The translations under genes and the position numbers were made by a program. Shown piece after piece: positions 8,717 to 17,887 of a stretch of 64,000 nt of DNA (the first letter of the stretch is position 1; every line of letters starts with the position of its first letter). This stretch comes from Erythrobacter sp. F6033 (GTDB taxonomy: Bacteria > Pseudomonadota > Alphaproteobacteria > Sphingomonadales > Sphingomonadaceae). The notes beneath the pieces are model-generated. The model was not told the origin of the DNA. It searched no databases and saw nothing but the letters and a program-made list of their open reading frames with translations. The DNA is taken from positions 186,001 through 250,000 of the forward strand of contig NZ_JALKAZ010000001.1 in NCBI RefSeq assembly GCF_023016005.1, written 5' to 3'.

Positions 8717-9454
8717 TTACTTCTTCTTGGAAGCCAGCTTGCGTTCGATCGCGGTCCACATTTGCGCAAAGGCGCGCGCGCCGGGCGATCGCGGTGCGAA
8801 TGCCCCCACGGGCTGACGCATAACCGCGCATTGCTCCACCGCGCTGGCCAGCGGAACGGCCGGCCATTTCGGATTGGCGGCCCGCGCTTCTTTATGAAGG
8901 GTCCGTCTCATATCGAGCATGGAGAGAACTGGCAGGATCGGCGGGTGCCCTTTCCCGCTGCCGCGCACTTCTTCGACCACCTGATCGAACGCACGTGCCG
9001 AAAGCGGGGAGGGTGGAAGCGGAACGATTACAATGTCCGCCGCACGCATTACCTGCGCGCTGATTTCGTTGAGAACGGGGGGACAATCGAAGATGATCCG
9101 GTCGTATTCCTTGCCCAGCGCATCGGTCAGCTTGGACAGCCGTTTCTTCTTCCCGATGCGGTCAAATTGTCGGTCGAGCGTGCGGATACTCTCATCGGCA
9201 GGCAGCAGGTGAAGGTTGGGATAGGCGGTTTTCTGGATCAGCTTTGTCGGGCTGCGGTCAGCGGCAAACACCGATTGCGCCGTGCGTTTCTTCTTCGGGT
9301 CGACACCCAACAGAAACCCCGATCCGTTCGCAGCGTCCAGGTCCCACAGCAGCGTCTGACGCCGCGAAACACTCGCCGCGCACCATGCAAGGTTCACCGC
9401 AAAGGTCGTCTTTCCGACCCCGCCTTTTACACTGTAAACCGCAATCGACGCCAT
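8717..9454 (-). CDS. ParA-family P-loop ATPase, orphan
   Basis: A 245-residue ATPase of the ParA/MinD class. The deviant Walker A is KGGVGKTT (residues 9-16), the A' motif is WDLDAANGSG (about 36-45) and Walker B is IIFDCPP. Such proteins position cargo (plasmids, chromosomes, chemoreceptors, storage granules) using ATP-controlled DNA or membrane binding. No parB-type gene or parS-like site is visible within several kilobases, so this is not obviously the chromosome segregation ParA, which normally sits near gidB. A lysine-rich C-terminus (LASKKK) could help nucleoid or membrane contact. Cargo unknown. Confidence 0.85.
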   Translation of the reverse strand: MASIAVYSVKGGVGKTTFAVNLAWCAASVSRRQTLLWDLDAANGSGFLLGVDPKKKRTAQSVFAADRSPTKLIQKTAYPNLHLLPADESIRTLDRQFDRIGKKKRLSKLTDALGKEYDRIIFDCPPVLNEISAQVMRAADIVIVPLPPSPLSARAFDQVVEEVRGSGKGHPPILPVLSMLDMRRTLHKEARAANPKWPAVPLASAVEQCAVMRQPVGAFAPRSPGARAFAQMWTAIERKLASKKK

Positions 9455-9537
9455 AGCTGTGTGTTGTCTCGCTCCGGAACTCTGGTTGTAAGACCGGTAA
9501 GTTACCGTTCTTACAATTCGAATACAGCACCGAAACG

Positions 9538-9561
9538 AAAAAGGCCGCCAAACTGGCGGCC
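9538..9561 (-). terminator. Intrinsic terminator of rpoZ
   Basis: GGCCGCCA (9543-9550) and TGGCGGCC (9554-9561) form an 8-bp perfect stem with a 3-base loop. Read on the minus strand it is followed by a run of five T (9542-9538). It lies about 40 bases after the rpoZ stop and before the parA-like gene. Confidence 0.85.
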
Positions 9562-9603
9562 CTTCTCAATACGGGACAAATTGCCCGATATTTTGTGAGC
9601 GGC

Positions 9604-9948
9604 TTAGCCCTCGTAGTCGGCGCCGATCGAAGTCGAGCGGGTCGGCGCGCTTGCGGTGATCCGCAGCGCTTCTGCCGACTGGCTCAGCGAACCGATTTCA
9701 TCGGCATCGTCTTCATCGTCAGGCAGAATTTTCTGAAGGCTGGTAACCAGCGATTCTTTCAATTCTTTCGGCTTGATCGTCTGTTCGGCGATCTCGCGCA
9801 GAGCCACAACCGGGTTCTTGTCCCGATCCCGCTCAAGCGTCAGTTCAGCGCCGCCGGAAACTTCGCGCGCACGCTGTGCGGCGAGCAATACGAGGTCGAA
9901 ACGGTTTGGAACCTTATCGACGCAATCTTCAACGGTAACGCGTGCCAT
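9604..9948 (-). CDS. rpoZ: DNA-directed RNA polymerase subunit omega
   Basis: A 114-residue omega subunit, which helps assemble the beta' subunit and in many bacteria contributes to ppGpp binding. The N-terminus MARVTVEDC and the helix [17 protein letters not shown] are the family signature; [20 protein letters not shown] follows. The C-terminal tail (about residues 75-114) is acidic then Ser/Thr rich and longer than in Escherichia coli, as usual in alphaproteobacteria. No spoT/relA gene follows here; a strong terminator closes the unit. Confidence 0.96.
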   Translation of the reverse strand: MARVTVEDCVDKVPNRFDLVLLAAQRAREVSGGAELTLERDRDKNPVVALREIAEQTIKPKELKESLVTSLQKILPDDEDDADEIGSLSQSAEALRITASAPTRSTSIGADYEG

Positions 9949-10030
9949 CAGCGGGCCTCATAAAATTTGGTTGTCTGAAAGAGCGTCGCACCTAGTGTTC
10001 CACGGGCGCAGAGTCAAGAATTTGCAACCG

Positions 10031-10048
10031 AATGCATTGCAATGCATT
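10031..10048. promoter_or_regulatory. Perfect 18-bp palindrome upstream of the PLD gene
   Basis: AATGCATTGCAATGCATT reads the same on both strands. It ends one base before the GGAGG ribosome-binding site of the gene starting at 10058 and lies between that gene and divergent rpoZ. An operator or an mRNA hairpin masking the ribosome-binding site are both possible. Confidence 0.55.
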
Positions 10049-10057
10049 GGAGGCAGT

Positions 10058-11242
10058 GTGGCACAGCACAATTCCCCCGATCCTTCCGAAACGCCGACCA
10101 GCGATTATCAGGATGCCGACAGCTTTCAGGTAAAGGCTCAGGGCCACGCCTTTACGTTCTATCCACGCGGGTCTGATCGGTTGGAAGCGCTCATCGATCA
10201 TATCGAAAAGGCGCAGAAATCACTCTCCATTTTCTATTACATGTTTCAGCACGATCACGCGGGAACGCAGATCAGGGATGCGCTGGTTGATGCGGCACAG
10301 CGCGGGTTGGACGTCCATCTTATCATCGATGCTTTTGGTAGCGATGCACCGGATCACTTTTTCGATCCTCTAGTTGAGGCAGGCGGGCGGTTTGATGTCT
10401 TTTCGGCAAAATGGAATGTTCGCTATCTAATTCGGAACCACCAGAAGTTTGTGATCGCCGACAATGCCCGTGTGCTGTCCGGCGGCAACAATGTGTCCGA
10501 CCATTATTTTGATCCGCCCGACAAAAACGGCTGGTGCGATCTGGGCGTGGCGATCGAAGGTCCGGTGGTCGATCAGTTCAGCGACTGGTTCGAACTGCTG
10601 CGAGACTGGACTCAGAGCAAAGGATCACAGCTTCGCCGGATGCGGCGAATGGTTAAGCAGTGGGATGCAGGTGATGGACCCGTCCGCTTGCTTGTGGGCG
10701 GGCCACTTATTCGCAAAAGCCATTGGGCGTGGCAGTTTAAAGAAGATCTGATCGACGCGCGAAGGCTCGACACAGTCAGCGCCTATTTCTCACCCCCGGC
10801 CAGCATGCGCAGACTCATGGCGCGTGTCGCACGGCGGGGTAGCGCTCGCATGGTGATGGCCGGAAAGTCCGACATTCACGCCACAATCGAGGTCGCTAGG
10901 CTTCTCTATCGCAAGCTTCTTAAAGCCGGTGCGAAGATCTTCGAATTTCAGCCGTGTAAGCTGCATATGAAGCTGCTTATCGTTGATGATGTCAGCTATT
11001 TCGGCAGCGCCAATCTCGACAAACGGTCTGTCCGGATCAATGTCGAATTGATGGTGCGCGTCGAAGACGGCGAATTGGCGGACAGGCTGCGCGAATTTGT
11101 GACACAGCTGGAAGGTGCAAGTATGCCTGTGACGCCGGAATGGTATGCTAAAGAAGCCAGCTGGTTCAACCGTTTACGATGGCAGATCGGGTACTGGATC
11201 GCGCTCGCCGATTACCGGGTGGCGCGGGGCCTCAACACTTAA
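10058..11242 (+). CDS. Phospholipase-D-type enzyme, cardiolipin synthase-like
   Basis: A 394-residue protein with two HKD motifs: HQKFVIAD (H128, K130, D135) and HMKLLIVD (H303, K305, D310), so the active site of the PLD superfamily is complete. Best guess is a ClsB/ClsC-like cardiolipin synthase or other phosphatidyltransferase at the inner membrane; no N-terminal membrane helices are present, unlike ClsA. I chose GTG at 10058 because GGAGG lies 4 bases upstream and no ATG in this frame fits. Its TAA overlaps the stop codon of convergent dnaB. Confidence 0.88.
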   Translation: MAQHNSPDPSETPTSDYQDADSFQVKAQGHAFTFYPRGSDRLEALIDHIEKAQKSLSIFYYMFQHDHAGTQIRDALVDAAQRGLDVHLIIDAFGSDAPDHFFDPLVEAGGRFDVFSAKWNVRYLIRNHQKFVIADNARVLSGGNNVSDHYFDPPDKNGWCDLGVAIEGPVVDQFSDWFELLRDWTQSKGSQLRRMRRMVKQWDAGDGPVRLLVGGPLIRKSHWAWQFKEDLIDARRLDTVSAYFSPPASMRRLMARVARRGSARMVMAGKSDIHATIEVARLLYRKLLKAGAKIFEFQPCKLHMKLLIVDDVSYFGSANLDKRSVRINVELMVRVEDGELADRLREFVTQLEGASMPVTPEWYAKEASWFNRLRWQIGYWIALADYRVARGLNT

Positions 11243-12747
11243 CCTTCGCCCCAATCCGAGTAATCTTTGATATTCGGCGAGGTAAACTTGGTATACTCGG
11301 CCTGGAAGTGCAGCGGGACGATCCCTGTTGAGCCATGACGCTGTTTGGCCACGTTGACTGCGGCCTTGTTGCGGACCTGTTCGTATTGTTCTTCCCAAGC
11401 GCGATATTTTTCGACCGCATCAGGCGGGCTTGTTTCGGTCGGGAAATCGGGGCGCGTGGCCTCAAGATAATAGTCGTCGCGGTACACGAACCAGACCATA
11501 TCGGCGTCTTGCTCAATGGAACCCGATTCCCTGAGGTCGGACAGGATCGGGCGTTTGTCCTCGCGCTGCTCAACCGCACGGGAAAGCTGCGACAGGGCGA
11601 TCACCGGCACTGACAGCTCTTTGGCGAGCGTCTTAAGCCCGCGGCTGATCTCCGAAATTTCATTGACGCGGTTGTCATTGGCACGGCCTGAACCCTGCAA
11701 AAGCTGTAGGTAATCAACTACGATCAATCCGATGTCATACCGCCGTTTGAGCCGCCGCGCGCGTGTGCGCAGACCGCCAATTGTGAGGGCAGGCGTGTCA
11801 TCGATATAAAGCGGCAGTTCGGAAAGACGCTGGCTGGCAAAGCTGAGCTTCTGGAAATCTTCGCGGCTCAATTTACCGCTCCGAAGGGCTTCCGAACTGA
11901 TCTCTGCTTGTTCGGCGAGAATACGTGTCGCCAGCTGGTCGGCGCTCATCTCCAGACTGAAGAACGCCGCCGGTGCACCGTAATTGAATTCGCCGCCGTC
12001 GCGTTCCCAGTCCAAATGCGCCTCGGCGCAGTTGAAGGCGATGTTGGTCGCAAGCGAAGTTTTTCCCATGCCCGGACGACCCGCGAGGATGATAAGATCG
12101 GATTCGTGCAGACCGGCGGTTTTGCTGTCCATGGTCGAAAGACCGGTGGTTTTTCCCGATAGGCCCCCGCCTGAATTCATCGCCGCTTCGGCCATCTTGA
12201 TCGCGGTCAACGCAGCGTCACGGAAAGTCGAGGCTTCATTGCCTGTCGCGGCACCTTCAGCGACTTTGAAGAGATCGGCTTCGGCTTGAGAAATCCGGTC
12301 CATGGGATCGGTTTCTTCGGACGTATCGAGCGCCCCCTCTACCAATCCGCGTCCCACGCTCACAAGTTCGCGGAGCAGCGCCAGATCGTAAATCTGCTGT
12401 GCCAGCTCTCGCGGTGCGAGAAGACCAGCGCCATTGGCGGTCAGCTGCGCGAGATATTTCGTCCCGCCAAGCTCCTTCAGCGCCTCATCCGCTTCGAAAT
12501 AGGGGCGCAGAGTGACGGGCGATGCAGTCGCGTTACGCTCGATCAGGGTCAGGACACGCTCAAAGATGCGCTCATGCAGCGGCTCAAAAAAGTGGTCGGG
12601 CCGGATCGGTGTCTGCAATTCCTCGATCACGCGGTTGTCGATCAGAACAGCCCCGAGAAACGCGGCCTCAGCTTCCAGGTTGGAAGGCAATTTGCGCGCG
12701 GTTTCCGCTTCTGAATCGACAAGCGAGAGAGGTGTGGGATCAGCCAT
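11239..12747 (-). CDS. dnaB: Replicative DNA helicase DnaB
   Basis: A 502-residue RecA-fold hexameric helicase that unwinds DNA ahead of the replisome. The N-terminal domain (about residues 20-125; LPSNLEAEAAFLGA) precedes the linker and the ATPase core with Walker A GRPGMGKTS (223-231), the H2 region LIVVDYLQLLQG and the H3/H4 regions ending PLHFQ. Length is normal, with no intein insert. It is monocistronic here, tail-to-tail with the PLD gene (stop codons share TTAA). Confidence 0.98.
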   Translation of the reverse strand: MADPTPLSLVDSEAETARKLPSNLEAEAAFLGAVLIDNRVIEELQTPIRPDHFFEPLHERIFERVLTLIERNATASPVTLRPYFEADEALKELGGTKYLAQLTANGAGLLAPRELAQQIYDLALLRELVSVGRGLVEGALDTSEETDPMDRISQAEADLFKVAEGAATGNEASTFRDAALTAIKMAEAAMNSGGGLSGKTTGLSTMDSKTAGLHESDLIILAGRPGMGKTSLATNIAFNCAEAHLDWERDGGEFNYGAPAAFFSLEMSADQLATRILAEQAEISSEALRSGKLSREDFQKLSFASQRLSELPLYIDDTPALTIGGLRTRARRLKRRYDIGLIVVDYLQLLQGSGRANDNRVNEISEISRGLKTLAKELSVPVIALSQLSRAVEQREDKRPILSDLRESGSIEQDADMVWFVYRDDYYLEATRPDFPTETSPPDAVEKYRAWEEQYEQVRNKAAVNVAKQRHGSTGIVPLHFQAEYTKFTSPNIKDYSDWGEG

Positions 12748-12891
12748 GTGGCTCTGATCGATTTTCTAGCCCGCTTTGGCAAGGTCATTTGGGTGCAATA
12801 TATTTTGCGTGAGGCTGGTTGTGCTGTGGATAGCGGGGATTGCGTGTCGAAGTGCTTGAAGTGTGCCCCTTCTATCTGCGAAGGCGTGCCT

Positions 12892-13398
12892 ATGGCCGAC
12901 CTGCCAACCGATTCCGCGACCACATTTCGCATTGCCCATATCGCCTTGGATGAAGAGACGATTCTGTGGCGCAATGCCGATGTCGAACAGGAACGACGCG
13001 TCGCGATTTATGATCTGATCGAAGAAAACACGTTCAAGCCGGTTCGCAGCAGTGAACGCGGTGCAAACGGGCCGTATCGTTTGAACCTTGGCGTGCAAGA
13101 CGGCCGGCTGGTGATGCGGATCAGCGATGAAGGCGAAAAAGAGCTCGAAACGCTTCTCATCGGGCTTGCCCGCTTTCGCCGGCCAATCCGCGAATACTTC
13201 GCCATTTGCGACAGCTATTATCAAGCGATCCGTAAGGCGACACCGTCAGAGATTGAGACGATTGATATGGCCCGGCGCGGCATTCACAACAATGCAGCCG
13301 AGCTTTTGCAGGAACGGCTTGAAGGTAAGGTGGAAACCGATTTCGCCACTGCACGGCGGCTGTTTACGCTCATTTGCGTGCTCCACATCAAAGGCTGA
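12892..13398 (+). CDS. UPF0262 family protein
   Basis: A 168-residue protein of the alphaproteobacterial UPF0262 family, recognised from RRVAIYDLIEENTFKP, GPYRLNL and IDMARRGIHNNAAELLQERLEGKV. No signal peptide or membrane helix. Function is unknown. The ATG at 12892 has GAAGG seven bases upstream; the open frame continues further 5' but without a supported start. It is followed by a GH25-like gene and cdd on the same strand with short gaps, likely one operon. Confidence 0.88.
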   Translation: MADLPTDSATTFRIAHIALDEETILWRNADVEQERRVAIYDLIEENTFKPVRSSERGANGPYRLNLGVQDGRLVMRISDEGEKELETLLIGLARFRRPIREYFAICDSYYQAIRKATPSEIETIDMARRGIHNNAAELLQERLEGKVETDFATARRLFTLICVLHIKG

Positions 13399-13411
13399 GG
13401 GTTAGACTAGC

Positions 13412-14143
13412 ATGGCACGTGCCAAAACTTCCGGCCGTTCGAGGCGCAAAAAGGGCGGTATGGGGCGCTGGATGTTCCGCCTCGTCGCGCTTCTTGCTTT
13501 GGTCGGCATCGTGTTTGTCGCTTGGTTTTGGTGGGACATGCGCGAATGGCGCCCTGATGAAGCGCTCTATCCCGAGCAAGGCGCAGTGATACCCAGCGAG
13601 ATCAACGGCATCAATTTTAACACGCTGAAAGCCGTTGGCGGGCAATTTGCCTATCTCGAATTGCAGCCTGCTTCGCGCGCGCTCGATGATGATTTTGGCA
13701 GCCGTTTTGAACAAGCGCGGCGGTCGGGCATTGATATCGGGATCGTCCTTCAGTTCGATCCATGTCTCAGAGCTGGCCTTCAATCCAAACGCTTCACGCG
13801 GATGGTGCCGCGAAGCGAGGCATTGTTGCCGCCTGCAATTGAGTTGGACGCGAGCGGAAAAGATTGCGCGGAGCCGGTGAGTGACGCAGCAGTTGAAAGC
13901 GAATTGCTGACGCTGATCAATCAGATTGAAATGCATTCGGGCAAACCCGTTATTCTGAAATTGAACCGTGATTTTGAAGCGCAATACGGCACGGCGCAAA
14001 CCATGGGGCGGGACTTGTGGTTGATGCGCGATCGCGCGCGTCCTGACTATGCCGGTCGGCCATGGCTGTTATGGAGTGCCAACAGCCAGCTTGTATCCGA
14101 AGCGTCGGATGAACCAATCGAATGGGTGGTGGTGCAAAGATGA
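13412..14143 (+). CDS. GH25-like (lysozyme-fold) membrane-anchored protein
   Basis: A 243-residue protein with a very basic N-terminus (about residues 1-20) and a membrane anchor (about 22-43), then a GH25-type TIM-barrel domain facing the periplasm. Recognisable segments are INGINFNTLK, FAYLEL, GIDIGIVLQFD, LPPAIELDASG and the ending PIEWVVVQR. GH25 muramidases cut peptidoglycan glycan strands. The first catalytic Asp is replaced here (GIN where GID is usual), whereas IELD keeps acidic residues at the second site, so activity is uncertain. It overlaps cdd by ATGA. Confidence 0.72.
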   Translation: MARAKTSGRSRRKKGGMGRWMFRLVALLALVGIVFVAWFWWDMREWRPDEALYPEQGAVIPSEINGINFNTLKAVGGQFAYLELQPASRALDDDFGSRFEQARRSGIDIGIVLQFDPCLRAGLQSKRFTRMVPRSEALLPPAIELDASGKDCAEPVSDAAVESELLTLINQIEMHSGKPVILKLNRDFEAQYGTAQTMGRDLWLMRDRARPDYAGRPWLLWSANSQLVSEASDEPIEWVVVQR

Positions 14144-14556
14144 GCGATGAAACTCTAATCAAGGCAGCGCGCGACGCAGCCAAACATTCATGGTCCCCAT
14201 ATTCCGACTATGCCGTCGGCGCGGCTCTGCGGTTTGAAGACGGCGCGGTGATCACCGGCACCAATATCGAAAATGCGAGCTACGGACTGGCGCTGTGCGC
14301 AGAAACTGTCGCGGTGGCCAAAGCGCTTGGCGAGGGGCGTCGCGGGGGTCTTGTTGCAGTCGCTGTGGTCGGCCCATCGGACAAGGGCGATGGCGCGCCG
14401 ATCACGCCATGTGGCCGCTGCCGCCAAGTCCTCAATGAAATCGCGCAGCTGGGCGGAACAGACCCGCGTGTGCTGTGTGTCGGCGCCGACGAAGTACGCG
14501 AAGTGACGCTATCCCAACTGCTTCCACACGCCTTCGGTCCGGCGCATCTGGACTAG
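14140..14556 (+). CDS. cdd: Cytidine deaminase
   Basis: A 138-residue homotetrameric-type cytidine deaminase converting cytidine and deoxycytidine to uridine forms in pyrimidine salvage. The zinc motifs are CAE (in GLALCAETVAVAKAL) and PCGRCRQVLNE, with an N-terminal AYxPYS-like stretch SWSPYSDYAVGAAL and the substrate-binding NIENASYG. The start ATG overlaps the TGA of the upstream GH25-like gene (ATGA), so the two are translationally coupled although their functions look unrelated. Confidence 0.96.
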   Translation: MSDETLIKAARDAAKHSWSPYSDYAVGAALRFEDGAVITGTNIENASYGLALCAETVAVAKALGEGRRGGLVAVAVVGPSDKGDGAPITPCGRCRQVLNEIAQLGGTDPRVLCVGADEVREVTLSQLLPHAFGPAHLD

Positions 14557-14559
14557 CGC

Positions 14560-15282
14560 CTATTTGCCGAGCAAGTCGCCCAATGCTCCGCCAAGATTGC
14601 CGACGGGGTTTTTGCGAAATGCGCGCTCTTCTTTGCCGACATAAGAGAAGATTCCGTCGAGCCCTTGATCGGTGACTGAGCGATTGATGCTCGCCCGGTT
14701 CAGCCCCGCATCGCGGATAAAGCTGTGCTTTTCAGCCAGTCCGTCAAAGCTCTTATAGACGCCAAGTTTGTCCAGCGCGCTGTCGACCAGTGGTTCAAAG
14801 CGCGAGTGCAAGCGGTCGTTTGAAGACCTGCGCAGATATTGGGTGCCGCCATCTGCCTCTTTGATGATACCGGGCGCGTCTTCGAATGAGAGATCGTTGA
14901 TCGCATCGCGAAAAATTGGCTTGGCTTCACCTGCTGCGAGTCCGGCTGCATCATTGATGGTACGGGTGACATCTCCGAGAATGCCCAATCGGTTTCCAGC
15001 GTTCATCAGCCTGCCGAACAGGCCGCCGCTGCGCCCGCCAAGATTGCCGACAATCGGAAGGCCGATGCGAATGTCTTCATCGGCATAGAAAGCGCCCGGC
15101 TGCGCCAGTTTATCAAGCGCGCCATCGGTCGCTTTGCCAAGGATCGAACCCAGATCGAGCCCTTTGCCGAGCCCCAGATCAAGACCTTGCGCGGCCGCCT
15201 GAGCAGGAAGTAAGCCCGCAATCCCAAGCGCCCCTGCGCCCATAAGAAGACCGCGCCGGTTCCATTGTGTCTGCTGCTTCAT
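14560..15282 (-). CDS. DUF4197 domain-containing exported protein (Tat-type signal)
   Basis: A 240-residue exported protein. The N-terminus NRRGLLMGAGALG followed by a hydrophobic stretch and AQAAAQ looks like a twin-arginine signal peptide. The mature part matches the DUF4197 family: LGxxRxL-like N-terminal motif replaced here by GLDLG repeats, NDAA, FRDAINDLSFEDAPGI, and the C-terminal DQGLDGIFSYVGKEERAFRKNPV. Function is unknown. It is convergent to cdd with a 3-bp gap and ends without an obvious terminator. Confidence 0.82.
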   Translation of the reverse strand: MKQQTQWNRRGLLMGAGALGIAGLLPAQAAAQGLDLGLGKGLDLGSILGKATDGALDKLAQPGAFYADEDIRIGLPIVGNLGGRSGGLFGRLMNAGNRLGILGDVTRTINDAAGLAAGEAKPIFRDAINDLSFEDAPGIIKEADGGTQYLRRSSNDRLHSRFEPLVDSALDKLGVYKSFDGLAEKHSFIRDAGLNRASINRSVTDQGLDGIFSYVGKEERAFRKNPVGNLGGALGDLLGK

Positions 15283-15375
15283 CGGAGGCTCCCGTCATGT
15301 GTTGAGAGCACTTTATAGCATGATGCAGCACTGCCGGCTTGCTGAACCCGCTGTAAAATCATGTAGAGCGCAGGT

Positions 15376-16737
15376 TTATTCTGTTTTCTCTGACCAGCCT
15401 TCGATGGCTTCCAAATCGCCCATAAAGCGTCTGCGAACCGCACCGCTCCAACCGCTCGCCTTATAGACTGCTGGTTCATTCTGCACTTTCCACCTCATCG
15501 CCCGTTCGATCCGCGTTCTTGCGTCGGGGTGAGAGCGATAGAGCGTGTTATACCACCTGCGATGTTCCAAGGGGCCACCGCGAGCAAGCCGATAGGCAAG
15601 CTCGGCCGCGCCATCGGGGTCACGTGCCAGATCAAGCGCTACCTGATCCGCGCTGTTTTCCTGCCACCGGATCGCATTGTTGAAGAGCGGGAGCGCCACA
15701 AAATGGAAAGCGAAACCCGTTGCTGCAAACAGAGCCAAGAAGGTTGGAGCATGTCTCTGCCCTTGCGGGCCTGTCAGAAATGGCCTGCTGCTGAGGCGCA
15801 AGGCAATCCAAGCAGCGAGCGCAGTTAAGACCGATGCAAGAATGGCTCTGAATCCGATCAACCATTGCCAATGGTACTGTTTTAGATGCGCCAGTTCATG
15901 TCCCACGACTGCGCGGAATTCTTTGGCCGTGAAAGGTTTGAATGGCGGAGAATAAGCCTTCGGGTTCAGCTGCATGATATTCAGCATTGCCTCGTTCATG
16001 ATCGCTTTGGTGCCGCCATCATGCCATTCTGCGCGGGCTTCATTTTGGCCTAATCCAAGGCGATTTTTATTGCCTGTCCGGATGCGGTCCATGGCAATAT
16101 CTGCGCGGTCGGCAATTTGCTCGACATCATCCCGCAATTCCCCTTCAGCCAGAGGAAAGATCTCCGCCCATGGATCGATTGTCGGCACCAACACCCACGA
16201 CAGATACAATGCCCCCGCAATGGCAAACAGCGTCCGGGGGCGTGTTCGAAAAAGCCAAAATGCGAGCGGAGCGATGATTGCTCCGACTAATCCAAGCATC
16301 AAAACCAGTTCAAACTGATCCCAAAAGAACGAAAAGTTCCGCTGCAAGAAAGTGGGCGGCGCAAAGCGAGGATCGTCGCTGACAATGGTGATTATGCTTC
16401 CGCTTGTCTTTCCGAGCCAAACCTCGATGTAGTATTTGAATGGCAATAGCGTTGCCACAAACAAAGCCATGGCCATCGCGCCGAACGCAGCGGATGAGAG
16501 GATCGACCAGCGCAGCCATCGGCTTAACTTGTCATAGCCCGCTCGCCAGAAACCCAACCGGTGCAAGGCGAGCGCAACGAGCAAGACGACCAGAGGCGTA
16601 AAAATCTGGTTGATCGCAATTTCGACACCGATATCGGAGGCGCTGCAATTCAGCTCGGCGCATTCGGCTGCGTGCCGGTCAAAATAGACCTGCGCTGCAG
16701 ACTTTGCATCGAATAGCGGTGCGACCCGCGTGGTCAT
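15376..16737 (-). CDS. M48-family membrane zinc metallopeptidase
   Basis: A 453-residue membrane peptidase. Four to five hydrophobic helices lie in residues 40-190; the catalytic motif is HELAH (residues 280-284) with the downstream zinc ligand in ENSADQVALDLA. Repeated features of the M48 family, such as HPDARTRIERA near the C-terminus, are present. It differs from the second M48 gene in this window (37395-38567), which is Ste24-like. It follows the M14 carboxypeptidase gene by 4 bp in a three-gene unit. Confidence 0.88.
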   Translation of the reverse strand: MTTRVAPLFDAKSAAQVYFDRHAAECAELNCSASDIGVEIAINQIFTPLVVLLVALALHRLGFWRAGYDKLSRWLRWSILSSAAFGAMAMALFVATLLPFKYYIEVWLGKTSGSIITIVSDDPRFAPPTFLQRNFSFFWDQFELVLMLGLVGAIIAPLAFWLFRTRPRTLFAIAGALYLSWVLVPTIDPWAEIFPLAEGELRDDVEQIADRADIAMDRIRTGNKNRLGLGQNEARAEWHDGGTKAIMNEAMLNIMQLNPKAYSPPFKPFTAKEFRAVVGHELAHLKQYHWQWLIGFRAILASVLTALAAWIALRLSSRPFLTGPQGQRHAPTFLALFAATGFAFHFVALPLFNNAIRWQENSADQVALDLARDPDGAAELAYRLARGGPLEHRRWYNTLYRSHPDARTRIERAMRWKVQNEPAVYKASGWSGAVRRRFMGDLEAIEGWSEKTE

Positions 16738-16741
16738 GAGC

Positions 16742-17887
16742 TTATTCTGTCTCCAGCCATTCCAGCAATGATGCCAGGCAATCGCGGGCCAGCAATTTGC
16801 AGCGTTCCGGCGACCAGCCCTGCTCGGGTTCCGGGAAGTCGGCCAAATCCTTGTACGGCATTTCCAGCGTCATCGCGCAGGCGCCATAACGCTCTGCGAC
16901 CAGATTGGTGCTGATGCCGAGATTGGCTTTGCCAGCGGGTGCTTTGGGATAACCGAGCTTGGTTTGGAAATCCGGCGTGCGGCGATCAAGGATGCGCTGA
17001 TAGCGGTAAAACTTTTCGCCGTGATCGTCGGTCCAGCTTGGGATGCCTTCGTACCCTGCGAGGAAACAGGCCGGGATCGCCTCATCGCCGTGGACGTCCA
17101 TCGCGTAGTCAACGCCGGTTTCATCCATCTTGGCGCGGATCGCGAGCACTTCGGGCGATTTCTCAGCGCTAGGCTCCGACCATTCGCGGTTTAGGTTTGT
17201 ACCAACTGCATTGGTTCGAATGTGGCCCCGGCTTGATCCATCGGGGTTGCAGTTTGGCACGATGTGCAGGCGGCAATGCTTGCGCAGGCCGCGTGCGACC
17301 GGATCGGTTGGATCAGTCAGGCACTCGAGCGCGCCTTCCATCCACCATTCGGCCTGCGTTTCGCCCGGATGCTGCCGCGCATAAAGCCATACCTGCTTAT
17401 CGCCTTCACCCATCTCCAGCATATCAAGCGGCTGGCCATCAAGCGTCTGCGTGAGACGGGTCAGCTCAACGCCTTCGCAGGACGCGGCCTCAGCGACGAG
17501 ATCGTGGTGACGCTCCATCGAATAGGGTGCGAAGTAGGCAAACCAAGCGGTGTTTGAAGCGGGTGTGTAACGGATCGTCAGCGTGCCGTCGTCTTCATTC
17601 TCGTCATAAGAGCTGGCGGCGCGGGCCCAGAATTCGCGGTCTTCCGATACGCAGGAATCGTAATTCGGCCAGCCGCCAGGAAATGCGCTGTCACTGAGCC
17701 CTGTGATCTTCAGTTCCAGCTCTTCACCGGCGGCGCCTGTGACACGGAAATGATACCACTGCGCGAACTCGGCCATGTGATCTTTCGGGATCGCAAGGCG
17801 CGCTGTGTTTCCATCGATTGAGAGCACTTCGATATTACCGCTGTCGAAAGCGGCATCAATGCCAATTGAATTACCGGTAGAAGTCAT
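16742..17887 (-). CDS. M14-family zinc carboxypeptidase, cytosolic CCP-like
   Basis: A 381-residue protein with the architecture of cytosolic carboxypeptidases: an N-terminal beta domain (about residues 1-125, with WYHFRV and WFAYFAPYS) and a M14 catalytic domain. Zinc ligands are H173 and E176 in [11 protein letters not shown], and the His in [11 protein letters not shown]; the catalytic Glu lies in ALTLEMPY-like [33 protein letters not shown] is the substrate-binding core. No signal peptide, so cytoplasmic. Bacterial members may trim peptides; the true substrate is unknown. The start overlaps the upstream lipoprotein stop (ATGA). Confidence 0.9.
   Translation of the reverse strand: MTSTGNSIGIDAAFDSGNIEVLSIDGNTARLAIPKDHMAEFAQWYHFRVTGAAGEELELKITGLSDSAFPGGWPNYDSCVSEDREFWARAASSYDENEDDGTLTIRYTPASNTAWFAYFAPYSMERHHDLVAEAASCEGVELTRLTQTLDGQPLDMLEMGEGDKQVWLYARQHPGETQAEWWMEGALECLTDPTDPVARGLRKHCRLHIVPNCNPDGSSRGHIRTNAVGTNLNREWSEPSAEKSPEVLAIRAKMDETGVDYAMDVHGDEAIPACFLAGYEGIPSWTDDHGEKFYRYQRILDRRTPDFQTKLGYPKAPAGKANLGISTNLVAERYGACAMTLEMPYKDLADFPEPEQGWSPERCKLLARDCLASLLEWLETE

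Noticed and set aside
8717..9454. Chromosomal partition gene parA
   Set aside because: No parB, gidA, gidB or parS-like repeats nearby; kept as an orphan ParA-type ATPase.
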